NCBI RefSeq assembly: GCF_003859795.1
Contig: NZ_RQYI01000002.1
Coordinates: forward strand, 1 to 64,000
DNA from: Alloprevotella sp. OH1205_COT-284
GTDB taxonomy: Bacteria > Bacteroidota > Bacteroidia > Bacteroidales > Bacteroidaceae
Direction of reading: 5' to 3'
DNA: 64,000 bases
In this document: piece by piece, positions 56,454 through 64,000 of the stretch
Layout of the letters: each line of letters starts with the position of its first letter
Numbering within the stretch: the stretch's first letter is position 1
Position numbers and translations under genes: made by a program
The notes under the pieces: generated by a model
Databases searched by the model: none
What the model was told of the DNA's origin: nothing
What the model saw: only the letters and a program-made list of their open reading frames with translations

Positions 56454-57105
56454 TTCTACTCGTTACTCCGTTTGCATTGCTTCTTGCGCAAGATGCATTC
56501 CGACAGCTTAAAGGCTATTCGGACACACCGAAGAGAAATCGGGACAAGCCTTCGTGAAAGAAGCAACTTTCAGTCCTCTACCGGGATTTTTTCTTCTTTT
56601 TGTCTACATTGTCTACACTCTCCCCCCTTAAACAACGGATAAACAGACTGTTGCGAATGTAGACAACACGCGAAAATAACTACATTCGCCGTTACATCCT
56701 ACACATGTCACCGGGAAGGCATGCAGATGCCCGAAATCGCCCATGTAGGCAGTGTAGGTTTTCGGAAAAATTGTCTACATTCTTTTGGGTCTGTGTATCA
56801 TGGACTTAATCTTTTTCAGTGTATATTGGAAATCTCCCTGCCTACACTCGCATATTGCTGAAATTCAAACACATGAAAAGAAGAGTGTAGGTTTTTCGAC
56901 GATTTTACGAAAAGTTCATGGGAGAAGCGCACATAATCCCCCCTAAAAACCACCTCTGACGTGTAGCCGGAGGTGCGTTCGCTCCTTCCTTACGGAAATT
57001 TGTTTGACGAGGAGAATTGCTTTTGAAAAGCAAGCTCGAAATCTCATGACACAGGGCTTCGGGAAAGATTTTATGCGGTTTTGAAATTGGCCGGACGGCA
57101 AATGC
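56454..57105 (+). repeat. Dispersed structured intergenic element, copy 3 (longest)
   Basis: The left edge TTCTACTCGTTACTCCGTTT is identical to copy 1, and the right end GGGCTTCGGGAAAG and CCGGACGGCAAAT also match copy 1. Complementary arms are GCGAATGTAG/CTACATTCGC (10 bp), CCTACAC/GTGTAGG and CCTACACTC/GAGTGTAGG (9 bp). It carries the block CCTAAAAACCACCTCTGACG shared with copy 2. The reading frame shared by copies 1 and 2 is shifted by a single-base indel here. It lies upstream of the efflux promoter and downstream of the DUF4301 operon. Confidence 0.85.
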
Positions 57106-57116
57106 TTAAAAACGAA

Positions 57117-57140
57117 AAGAGCGACACAAAGGCCGCTCTT
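57117..57140 (-). terminator. Terminator of the DUF4301 operon
   Basis: AAGAGCG and CGCTCTT arms form a 7-bp stem on the - strand, followed by TTTTCGTTTTT, just after the stop of the small membrane protein. Confidence 0.7.
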
Positions 57141-57142
57141 GT

Positions 57143-57538
57143 TCAAAAGAGAAATGCACCGACTATGCCGCAGGAAACGAACATGAACAATCCGGTGAAA
57201 CGATAGACGAAAATACCCCATGCCGAAGCAAGAAACAACAACAGTTGCAAACCATGATGCCACAAGGAGGAGAAATCGCAATAACGCCACAGAAAGATGC
57301 ACCAAATCGAAAGCAAGAGAGCGTGCAACAGCAACTCGCGATGAATCCGTCCACCGGCAATTTGCAGCAACACAGATCGCACGATCATGACGACCATTGG
57401 CGGAAGAAGTCCCCAATACACACTTTTGAAAATCGGCATGAAAGAGGAAACGACTGCCATGATGAGCAGCAGGCCGACAATGATGCGAAAAGTGACGACG
57501 GGCGAAAGTCGTTTTTTATGGGTGCTGTTTGTGCTCAT
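57143..57538 (-). CDS. Small integral membrane protein, unrecognised
   Basis: This 131-residue protein has a basic N-terminus (MSTNSTHKKRLSPV) and about four hydrophobic segments (residues 12-33, 38-60, 68-88 and 95-125). I do not recognise its family. Its ATG overlaps the TGA of the DUF4301 gene as ATGA, so the two are translationally coupled. A longer start at 57643 lies inside the DUF4301 gene and is rejected. Confidence 0.65.
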   Translation of the reverse strand: MSTNSTHKKRLSPVVTFRIIVGLLLIMAVVSSFMPIFKSVYWGLLPPMVVMIVRSVLLQIAGGRIHRELLLHALLLSIWCIFLWRYCDFSSLWHHGLQLLLFLASAWGIFVYRFTGLFMFVSCGIVGAFLF

Positions 57539-59061
57539 CGATGCTGTTCGCGGAAGAGGTCGTTTACGGTTTTTACGGGATTGAAAGTGGAAAGCGGCAC
57601 TTCCACGAAAATTGTGTTCCAATCGCTCATTGCACCATTCCACAACCCCGGAAGTTCGAGTGCCTTCAACTCTTTTCCGTCTTTCGATTTATTGGAGATG
57701 AAGCCCGTGGCAGGATCGACATATTCGGGCAAGTCAAAACGCTCGCCCTCGAAGTTTTTCAAGCCGCAGACCAAATCGACGGGATTAAAATGCGTACCTT
57801 GTTCAAACATGGTCTTTTTTGCCGCATCGGCCATGTCGATCTGATTGCTTTCAAGAATTTGCAACGACACCGTTCCGTCGGGATTATAAGCAAGGAAAGG
57901 GCCGCCGCCGGGCTCGCCGACATTGCGCACCATGCCGCATACGCGCATCGGGCGATTGAGTTTGCAATAAAGGTAGTCCATCAGTTCCAAACCCTTCCAA
58001 GCTCTTGCCGCCATGCTTTTGCAATGGAGATCGGTTTCCAAGAAAGTCAGCATTTCCTGCAAACGTTCTTCGCTCACATTGCCGCCGTCCAACTCTTCGA
58101 GATAAGCAAAGGCACGTGCTTGCAGACTGACCAAGACGCCGGCAATCAACTTCTTGTAGGTCACGGTGTCGTCTTTCAAGCGATCGGGAACGACGTTGTC
58201 GATGTTTTTAATAAACACCACGTCGGCATCGATGTCGTTCAGGTTTTCGATGAGTGCCCCATGGCCTCCCGGACGAAAAAACAAACTTCCGTCGGCCTGA
58301 CGAAAAGGAGTATTGTCGGCATTGACGGCAATGGTATCGGTCGAGGACTTCTGTTCGGAAAATGAAATGTCAAATTTTGCGCCGAGTTCCTTGCCGAAAG
58401 CCTCGGCTTTCGCTTCGGCCAATGTCTCGAAGAGGTTGCGATGTTCGGGAGAAACGGTGAAATGCACCGAAACTCGCCCTTCACCGTCTTTTGCATAGTG
58501 CGCCCCTTCGGCCAAATGTTCTTCAAAAGGAGTGCGAGCCTCGGTTTCATAACGATGAAACTTCAACAGCCCTTTGGGGAGTTTTCCGTAGTTCATGCCT
58601 TCTCCGCCCAGCAGTGCAGCGACAATCGCTTTCCCCTTTCCTTCGGTCATGAGCTGTGCCGATGTTTTTCCATGCAGGCATGTGAGCGTTTCGTCCAAAT
58701 CCTTCAAAAAAGGCGCATCGGGAAGGTGCTCGAAAAATGTTTTTTCAAAATCAGTTGTCGGCATGTCGTAAGGAGCATCGAGAAACGAATATAAATCCTT
58801 GAACATACGGCTGGCCGCTCCGGAAGCAGGCACAAACTTCACGACTTTGTTTTCGGGATTGGCGGCATAAGCCTCCCAAATTTCGAGAAAGCCTCGGCGC
58901 AACTCTTCGTCGGGGGCAAAGATGCCCCCATTATCGATGCAAGCGGCCGCCTCCAATTCCAAAAAGGGAAAACCGGCAGCAAAGGCCGCCAGTTGGAGAT
59001 TTACTTTTTCTTCGGAAATACCCTTGTTTTCAAGCAAGGCCTTATCTTCTGTTTTGATCAT
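57535..59061 (-). CDS. DUF4301 family protein
   Basis: The 508-residue protein matches the Bacteroidetes DUF4301 family: VVKFVPASGAASRMFKDLY near residue 75, LFFRPGGHGALIENLNDI and DVVFIKNIDNVVPDRLKD. The glycine-rich PASGAASRMFK segment followed by an acidic IDNV stretch recalls nucleotidyl- or sugar-phosphate-handling folds, but no activity is established. The ATG at 59061 is used (MIKTEDKALLENKGISEE); the longer start overlaps the next gene. It is soluble and lies 77 nt downstream of the YhcH-type gene. Confidence 0.85.
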   Translation of the reverse strand: MIKTEDKALLENKGISEEKVNLQLAAFAAGFPFLELEAAACIDNGGIFAPDEELRRGFLEIWEAYAANPENKVVKFVPASGAASRMFKDLYSFLDAPYDMPTTDFEKTFFEHLPDAPFLKDLDETLTCLHGKTSAQLMTEGKGKAIVAALLGGEGMNYGKLPKGLLKFHRYETEARTPFEEHLAEGAHYAKDGEGRVSVHFTVSPEHRNLFETLAEAKAEAFGKELGAKFDISFSEQKSSTDTIAVNADNTPFRQADGSLFFRPGGHGALIENLNDIDADVVFIKNIDNVVPDRLKDDTVTYKKLIAGVLVSLQARAFAYLEELDGGNVSEERLQEMLTFLETDLHCKSMAARAWKGLELMDYLYCKLNRPMRVCGMVRNVGEPGGGPFLAYNPDGTVSLQILESNQIDMADAAKKTMFEQGTHFNPVDLVCGLKNFEGERFDLPEYVDPATGFISNKSKDGKELKALELPGLWNGAMSDWNTIFVEVPLSTFNPVKTVNDLFREQHR

Positions 59062-59138
59062 ATTTAATGTTGAATGAGAGGTAAATGAAAATATGCGGTA
59101 TGCGGCAGAGAAACATCGGCAGTTTTGCCATAAAGGCT

Positions 59139-59600
59139 TCACCGTTGCTCATCTGTCAGCACTTTGGCAATGAGTTTGCGGATGCGGCCGTCGCCAATGA
59201 TCGGTGCATGGGCATCTTCGGGGAACATGATGTAGAAATCCCCCGGAAAAGCGACAAAATAACTTTGAGCCGCCTCCGTATAAAGCGCGTAGTCGTTGTC
59301 TTCGTCAAAAGGCAAATCGCTGTCGGCTTGCAAGCTCGAAATTGGCGACCAACCACATTCCTCCACTCCCGAAAGAGGGATATGCACATCTATATAACGC
59401 CGATGGACTTCGAGCTTCTGATCTTCGCGAGTTTTCATCTCGACATCGGCAACATTGATAAAAAGGCGTTCGCCGTCGAGAGTGATGCGCTCGGCGGGGG
59501 CATGGGTGAAATCGTGCGTACGCACATACTCAAACAAACGCGGGAAAAGCGGATGCAGAGTTTCGTAGCGCAAACTGTCGCTAAGACGGGCATGTATCAT
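59139..59600 (-). CDS. YhcH/YjgK/YiaL family protein (DUF386)
   Basis: The 153-residue protein is a cupin-like member of the DUF386 family: LEVHRRYIDVHIPLSGVEECGW and FPGDFYIMFPEDAHAPII supply the metal-binding His/Glu pattern. Family members are linked to sialic acid or other sugar metabolism and biofilm traits. The ATG at 59600 (MIHARLSDS) starts the family domain; upstream in-frame codons extend past the -7 box at 59658. Confidence 0.87.
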   Translation of the reverse strand: MIHARLSDSLRYETLHPLFPRLFEYVRTHDFTHAPAERITLDGERLFINVADVEMKTREDQKLEVHRRYIDVHIPLSGVEECGWSPISSLQADSDLPFDEDNDYALYTEAAQSYFVAFPGDFYIMFPEDAHAPIIGDGRIRKLIAKVLTDEQR

Positions 59601-59657
59601 GTTTGACAATGAATAGAAAAAATAAAGACGCGACACAAAATGCCGACTAAACGGAAA

Positions 59658-59665
59658 CAAAGGTA
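59658..59665 (-). promoter_or_regulatory. -7 box before the YhcH-type gene (TACCTTTG)
   Basis: TACCTTTG on the - strand lies 57 nt upstream of the ATG at 59600. The -33 element is weak. Confidence 0.45.
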
Positions 59666-59812
59666 GACCTTTTTTTGAAAAACACGAAGAGCAAACCCAA
59701 AAACTCTCACTTCGACACTCTTTCCGATCGAATTTTATGCGGTTCATTGTTGAAGAAAGGCTTATTCTTATTAAAATCAATCTACATAACCCTCCGTTAA
59801 AGGATTTTTTCG

Positions 59813-59820
59813 TACTTTTG
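59813..59820 (+). promoter_or_regulatory. -7 box before the DUF4827 gene (TACTTTTG)
   Basis: TACTTTTG lies 22 nt upstream of the ATG at 59843. The -33 element is not well matched. Confidence 0.45.
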
Positions 59821-59842
59821 CTTCAAACTTAAACATCATCTT

Positions 59843-60532
59843 ATGTTCAAAACTTTCTCCGTGGGTTTCGCCCTCTTTCTTGCCGCTATCGCAACCATCA
59901 CTTCATGTTCCGACAACGACATGACTTATGCCGAACTGCGTGAAAAAGAGGTTAGGCAAATAGAAAACTTTCTGATTAAAGGTTGCACGGTTCGAGATGC
60001 CGACAATGCGTTCGACTTATTGAAAGTGGACGGTAATATAAAAGTCATCTCCGAAGAGCAGTTTTATGCCAATGATTCCACGACCGATGTGTCTAAAAAC
60101 GAATACGTCCTGTTCCCCGGTTCGGGAGTCTATATGCAAATCCTTCGTAAAGGTACGGGCAAGCCGATTGAACATGGAGAAAACGCCATGGTCATTTGTC
60201 GTTTTACGGAATACAACATCGCCACCGACAGCATTTCCAAAACCAACCGCATCTTGGCTTATGAACAGTGGCCGGACATCATGAACGTCACAAACAACTT
60301 TGGCACCTATACGGCCTCTTTCCTGTCCGGTTTGATGAACAGCATTCACGGCTCTTCCGTTCCTTCGGGCTGGCTCATTCCCATGCCTTTCATAAAAGTC
60401 GGACGCCAAACCAACGACCATGAAGAAATAGCCAAGGTGCGCCTCATCGTCCCCAGCACCGAAGGACAAAAAGATGCCTATCGCAGGATTTACCCTTGTT
60501 TTTACGAAATCACTTTCCAAAGAGGACGCTGA
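59843..60532 (+). CDS. DUF4827 lipoprotein, FKBP-like
   Basis: The 229-residue protein has a lipoprotein signal ending in TITSC near residue 22, then the DUF4827 pattern: YAELREKEVRQIENFL, VISEEQFYAND, VLFPGSGVYMQILRKGTG and a C-terminus with YPCFYEITFQ. DUF4827 is a Bacteroidetes family with a predicted FKBP-like isomerase fold. Its activity is unproven. It is probably periplasmic or outer-membrane anchored, and monocistronic with a strong terminator hairpin. Confidence 0.85.
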   Translation: MFKTFSVGFALFLAAIATITSCSDNDMTYAELREKEVRQIENFLIKGCTVRDADNAFDLLKVDGNIKVISEEQFYANDSTTDVSKNEYVLFPGSGVYMQILRKGTGKPIEHGENAMVICRFTEYNIATDSISKTNRILAYEQWPDIMNVTNNFGTYTASFLSGLMNSIHGSSVPSGWLIPMPFIKVGRQTNDHEEIAKVRLIVPSTEGQKDAYRRIYPCFYEITFQRGR

Positions 60533-60630
60533 AACATCTGTTGCAAGAACAACAAAATACTTTCCTTTTGTTCTTTGCGCACATAGCGGTTTCCACGGAT
60601 CTTCCGCTGCCCCGTTCCCACCTTATTATG

Positions 60631-60675
60631 GAGTGTTGTGTTATGCTTAGTAACAATACGCATAACACAACACTC
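60631..60675 (+). terminator. Terminator after the DUF4827 gene
   Basis: GAGTGTTGTGTTATGC and GCATAACACAACACTC form a perfect 16-bp stem with a 13-nt loop, followed by TTATTT. It lies 98 nt after the stop. Confidence 0.75.
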
Positions 60676-60837
60676 TTATTTGAATAAAGGGAGATCTGGC
60701 GCACAATGGACAGAAGTTCAGGTTTAAGTCTTTGCTTTCTCCTTTGTTTTGCTATTCGTCTTGTCACAACAATAGTTCACAAAAGAGAAAAGCTGCTTTT
60801 TTCTCGCATGAATGAGATATACTTCAATGATTTTCGC

Positions 60838-60845
60838 TACCTTTG
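60838..60845 (+). promoter_or_regulatory. -7 box before the ThiE-like gene (TACCTTTG)
   Basis: TACCTTTG lies 27 nt upstream of the ATG at 60873 and rules out the in-frame codon at 60843 as the start. No clear -33 element. Confidence 0.45.
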
Positions 60846-60872
60846 CGACAACAAACAATCCTCAAAGCGGTA

Positions 60873-61481
60873 ATGAAACTCATTTTAATGACTCGTCCGG
60901 AATTCTTTGTCGAAGAGCACCAAATCTTGACGGCGCTTTTCGACGAAGGCCTTGGCACGCTTCACCTCCGCAAACCCAACACGGAACCCGTTTTTTCAGA
61001 ACGGCTGCTCAGTCTTATCCCCGACACCTATCGTAAGAACATCGTTGTTCACGACCACTTTTACCTCAAACAAGAATATGGACTGAAAGGCATCCACCTG
61101 AATCAACGAAATCCGGAGCTTCCGAACAACTACAAAGGACACATTTCTTGCTCTTGCCACAGCAAAGAGGAGCTTCAAAATTGTGCGCTGTTCAGCGACT
61201 ATATGTTTTTATCTCCTATTTTCAATTCCATTGCTTTGGATGATTATAGCGATCGGTTTTCTCCAACAATGCTACAACAAATGCACAAACAGAAACTGAT
61301 CAACAAAAAGGTCATGGCCATGGGAGGAATTGGTCTGAAAAACATTCCCTTGATCAAAGAGTTCGGATTTGGAGGAGTGGTTGTGCTGGGAGATATTTGG
61401 AATCACTTCAACATCCATACGAATAGTGATTACAAAAACTTGATCAATCATTTTCGGAAACTCCGAAAACTCATGGGGTGA
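60873..61481 (+). CDS. Thiamine phosphate synthase-like protein (ThiE/TenI fold)
   Basis: The 202-residue TIM-barrel protein shows LHLRKPNTEPVFSE, GLKGIHLNQRNPE, FLSPIFNSIA and MAMGGIGLKNI, the phosphate-binding pattern of the ThiE/TenI superfamily. The active-site segments are shortened or altered relative to ThiE, and no thi genes are nearby, so true thiamine phosphate synthase activity is uncertain. The ATG at 60873 follows the -7 box. Confidence 0.78.
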   Translation: MKLILMTRPEFFVEEHQILTALFDEGLGTLHLRKPNTEPVFSERLLSLIPDTYRKNIVVHDHFYLKQEYGLKGIHLNQRNPELPNNYKGHISCSCHSKEELQNCALFSDYMFLSPIFNSIALDDYSDRFSPTMLQQMHKQKLINKKVMAMGGIGLKNIPLIKEFGFGGVVVLGDIWNHFNIHTNSDYKNLINHFRKLRKLMG

Positions 61482-61549
61482 AAAATCACGCTCTTGATAC
61501 ATTTATATTAGATTAAACTTTCTTCATCCATAACTTCCTTTCATTGATT

Positions 61550-62482
61550 ATGAATAGTAATATCAAGATCTTCTCCGGTACGAAAACTCGCTACTTGGCC
61601 GAGAAAATTTGCGAAAATCTGGGTTGTCCTCTCGGAGATCTCACGATTACCTACTTTGCCGACGGTGAGTTTGAGGTTTGCTACGAGGAATCCATTCGCG
61701 GTTGTGATGTATTCTTGGTTCAAAGCACATTCCCCTCCACCGACAACCTCATGGAATTGCTCCTCATGGTAGATGCGGCCAAACGAGCTTCTGCCCGTAC
61801 GGTCAATGCCGTTGTGCCATACTATGGCTGGGCGCGTCAAGACCGCAAGAGCAAACCGCGCGTGTCTATCGGCGCCAAACTTGTGGCCAACATGTTGAGC
61901 GTTGCCGGCGTTGATCGTATTATGACGATGGATCTGCACGCCGATCAAGAGCAAGGCTTCTTTGAAGTGCCGGTCGATCACCTTTTTGCTTCTACCATTC
62001 TGTTGCCCTACATTAAGAAGCTTAACCTTCAAAACCTCTGTATCGCAACTCCCGATGTGGGCGGCTCCAAACGCGCAAGTACATACGCAAAATATTTAGA
62101 CTGCCCAATGGTGATTTGCAACAAGACACGCCAACGTGCCAATGAGGTGGCTTCGATGGAAGTCATCGGCGATGTGGAAGGAATGGACGTCGTGCTCATT
62201 GACGATATGGTGGACACGGCAGGAACCATCACCAAAGCTGCAGACCTTATTAAATCGAAAGGGGCACGCTCCGTGAGGGCAATGGCCACCCACTGCATCA
62301 TGTCGGGGCCGGCAGACGAACGAGTGGCACAAAGTGCTCTTGAAGAAATTGTATTCACAGACTCCATACCCTATAAAGGTTCGTGCGAAAAAGTCAAGCA
62401 ACTCAGCGTCGGAGAACTTTTTGCAGAAACCATTCGCAGAGTCCTCAACAATGAAAGTATCAGCAGTCAATATCTTCTTTAA
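61550..62482 (+). CDS. prs: Ribose-phosphate pyrophosphokinase
   Basis: The 310-residue protein has the PRPP synthetase blocks DRIMTMDLHADQEQGFF, PDVGGSKRASTYAKYLDCP and the PRPP-binding motif VLIDDMVDTAGTITKAADL. It converts ribose 5-phosphate and ATP to PRPP for nucleotide synthesis. The ATG at 61550 gives MNSNIKIFSGT; a TTG two codons earlier (61544) is less likely. It is monocistronic with a terminator. Confidence 0.96.
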   Translation: MNSNIKIFSGTKTRYLAEKICENLGCPLGDLTITYFADGEFEVCYEESIRGCDVFLVQSTFPSTDNLMELLLMVDAAKRASARTVNAVVPYYGWARQDRKSKPRVSIGAKLVANMLSVAGVDRIMTMDLHADQEQGFFEVPVDHLFASTILLPYIKKLNLQNLCIATPDVGGSKRASTYAKYLDCPMVICNKTRQRANEVASMEVIGDVEGMDVVLIDDMVDTAGTITKAADLIKSKGARSVRAMATHCIMSGPADERVAQSALEEIVFTDSIPYKGSCEKVKQLSVGELFAETIRRVLNNESISSQYLL

Positions 62483-62512
62483 TTACGCTGTTTGAAACTC
62501 TATAATAGAATA

Positions 62513-62548
62513 GTGATCATACGGAAGAAGAATCTACCGTATGATCAC
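62513..62548 (+). terminator. Terminator of prs
   Basis: GTGATCATACGG and CCGTATGATCAC form a perfect 12-bp stem with a 12-nt loop, 30 nt after the prs stop, followed by a pyrimidine-rich tract. Confidence 0.7.
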
Positions 62549-62591
62549 TTATCACTTCTACTCAATCTTCTTTCTCTTTCGATTTTGCCTA

Positions 62592-64000
62592 ATGCGTAGA
62601 AAATTCATCTTCTTTTTGTGGGGGCTTTTTATTTGTCTTATACTTTCCACCTCTCTCGCCTTTCTTGCAATAGAACGAGGTTGGATAGGCTATAAGCCGG
62701 ATTTGGAAGACATACAAACTCCGATCAGCAAATTTGCTTCTCAAATCATCACCTCCGACGGCAAACAACTCGGAACGTGGTCGAGAAGCGAAAACAGAGT
62801 ATTCGTATCGAAAGACAGTATCTCCAACCATGTTTTCGAAGCACTCATTGCCACAGAGGATGTTCGCTTTTTCAACCACTCCGGCATCGACGGAAAAGCT
62901 TTGGCACGCGCCATTCTCAAAAGAGGAGTATTCGGACAGAAAAACGCAGGAGGCGGCTCCACTATCACCCAACAATTAGCCAAACAACTGTATTCGAAAA
63001 CGGCTTCGAGCACATTGCAACGAGTGTTGCAAAAGCCCATTGAATGGGTCATTGCAGTTGAGATCGAGCGATATTTCACGAAAGAGGAAATAATGACGCT
63101 GTATCTCAATTATTTCGATTTTCTGCACAATGCCGTGGGAATCAAAACCGCGGCCAATGTTTATTTTGGAAAAACTCCTCATGAGCTTACACTCAACGAG
63201 GCTGCCACATTGATCGGCATGTGCAAAAATCCGTCTTATTTCAACCCCATCAGAGAACCGGAAAGATGCAGATTGCGACGCAATGTGGTTTTGCGCCAAA
63301 TGGTCAAAGCAGGATACCTGTCAGAAGACAGTTACTCCATGTTGCAGGATACTCCGCTAAGTCTGAACTTTCATCGAATTGATCATAAAGAAGGTTCCGG
63401 AGCCTATTTGAGGGAATATCTTCGGAAAATTCTTATGGCGGACAAACCCCAAAAAGAGAAGTACAAACCGTGGCAAATGCAAATGTTTTTCTCCGACTCC
63501 ATAGCTTGGGAAAACGACCCTCTATACGGTTGGTGCAAGAAAAACAAAAAGAAAGACGGCACTCACTACGACATTTACACAGACGGCTTGAAGGTGCATA
63601 CCACCATCGATTCGAGAATGCAGAAATATGCGGAAGAAGCTGTGTTCGGCCATGTGGCACTCACGCTTCAACCTCAATTCAATCTTAAAAAAAAGACTTC
63701 GCCCAATTTCCCTTATTCCAATAACCTTTCATCGCAAAAAATCAACGATATTCTTCAAAGATCCATCAGGCAAAGTGAGCGATTTCGCACGATGAAAAAC
63801 GATGGTGCCGGCGAGGAGGAAATCAACCTTTCTTTCCGAACGCCGACGCCGATGACGGTCTATACCCACCACGGCGAGGTAGACACTTTGATGTCGCCTA
63901 TCGACTCCATTCGTTATTATAAATCCTTCCTACGTGCCGGTTTGGTTTCTATCGACCCGATGAACGGCCATGTCAAAGCCTACGTCGGCGGATTGAATTA
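62592..64000 (+). CDS. Class A penicillin-binding protein (PBP1A-like), 5' part
   Basis: The frame is open from ATG 62592 to the right edge, about 470 codons with no stop. Residues 1-30 form a membrane anchor (FIFFLWGLFICLILSTSLAF), and the glycosyltransferase (GT51) domain follows with ATEDVRFFNHSGIDGKAL and GGGSTITQQLAKQLYSK. The start of the transpeptidase-side region (SIDPMNGHVKAYVGG) is just reached. It polymerises and cross-links peptidoglycan at the periplasmic face. The transpeptidase active site lies outside the window. Confidence 0.92.
   Translation, partial: MRRKFIFFLWGLFICLILSTSLAFLAIERGWIGYKPDLEDIQTPISKFASQIITSDGKQLGTWSRSENRVFVSKDSISNHVFEALIATEDVRFFNHSGIDGKALARAILKRGVFGQKNAGGGSTITQQLAKQLYSKTASSTLQRVLQKPIEWVIAVEIERYFTKEEIMTLYLNYFDFLHNAVGIKTAANVYFGKTPHELTLNEAATLIGMCKNPSYFNPIREPERCRLRRNVVLRQMVKAGYLSEDSYSMLQDTPLSLNFHRIDHKEGSGAYLREYLRKILMADKPQKEKYKPWQMQMFFSDSIAWENDPLYGWCKKNKKKDGTHYDIYTDGLKVHTTIDSRMQKYAEEAVFGHVALTLQPQFNLKKKTSPNFPYSNNLSSQKINDILQRSIRQSERFRTMKNDGAGEEEINLSFRTPTPMTVYTHHGEVDTLMSPIDSIRYYKSFLRAGLVSIDPMNGHVKAYVGGLN

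Noticed and set aside
1-64000. CRISPR arrays, rRNA genes and tandem-repeat MITEs
   Set aside because: No regularly spaced direct repeats with unique spacers, no rRNA-like sequence and no tandem 22-23-bp units were seen.

Overview
The window looks like a chromosomal segment from a member of the Bacteroidales, most likely a Porphyromonas-like organism. The evidence is the gene families (DUF3874, DUF4494, DUF4301, DUF4827, a menaquinone cluster, a Bacteroidales-type 2-oxoacid:ferredoxin oxidoreductase cluster), the absence of clear Shine-Dalgarno sequences, and many upstream regions matching the Bacteroidetes sigma-ABfr promoter (TTTG, 19-20 nt, TAnnTTTG). The genus is an inference.

Region 1 (1-1279) is a mobile-element scar. 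It holds the 3' end of a DUF3874/VirE-type protein, an inverted repeat, a frame-broken transposase remnant and an intact-looking promoter that now drives only a 31-codon reading frame. Region 2 (1280-11424, + strand) is an AT-rich surface polysaccharide locus: Wzx-type flippase, radical SAM protein, pyruvyl transferase-family protein, GT4, GT2 and GT32 glycosyltransferases, Wzy-like polymerase, a frame-disrupted acetyltransferase, a WecG/TagA-type GT26 enzyme and a nucleotidyltransferase. A bidirectional hairpin and tRNA-Arg(UCU) close it.

Region 3 (11500-25530) is core genome, mostly on the - strand: UDP-glucose dehydrogenase-type enzyme, HAD phosphatase, RmlD-like reductase, cyclophilin, YgjP-like metallopeptidase (+), threonyl-tRNA synthetase, TIGR01212 radical SAM (+), CCA-adding enzyme, and the translation group rplM-rpsI-rpsB-tsf. 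Region 4 (25535-35472, - strand) holds EttA, a large secreted golvesin/FnIII protein, a lysophospholipid acyltransferase, the 2-oxoacid:ferredoxin oxidoreductase cluster with embedded small genes, YggS and DUF4494. Region 5 (36600-42500) holds tRNA-Cys, lptB, an S9 peptidase, rplS and a nucleoside-type MFS permease.

Region 6 (42790-49747, - strand) is a menaquinone cluster in which menC and menE are fused into one reading frame downstream of menD and menB, followed by an SDR enzyme, a MazG-like pyrophosphohydrolase and an LpxA-type acyltransferase. Region 7 (49872-55994, - strand) is a tripartite RND efflux operon (adaptor, pump, TolC-like lipoprotein). Region 8 (57143-64000) holds a DUF4301 gene coupled to a small membrane protein, a YhcH-type protein, a DUF4827 lipoprotein, a ThiE-like protein, prs and the 5' part of a class A penicillin-binding protein.

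The most unusual feature is a dispersed non-coding element of about 520-650 bp, present three times (24898-25497, 35816-36335, 56454-57105) in the same orientation, each time beyond the promoter of a leftward operon. It carries conserved complementary arms built from TGTAG/CTACA motifs, and one helix shows a compensatory base change. It does not match any element I can name.
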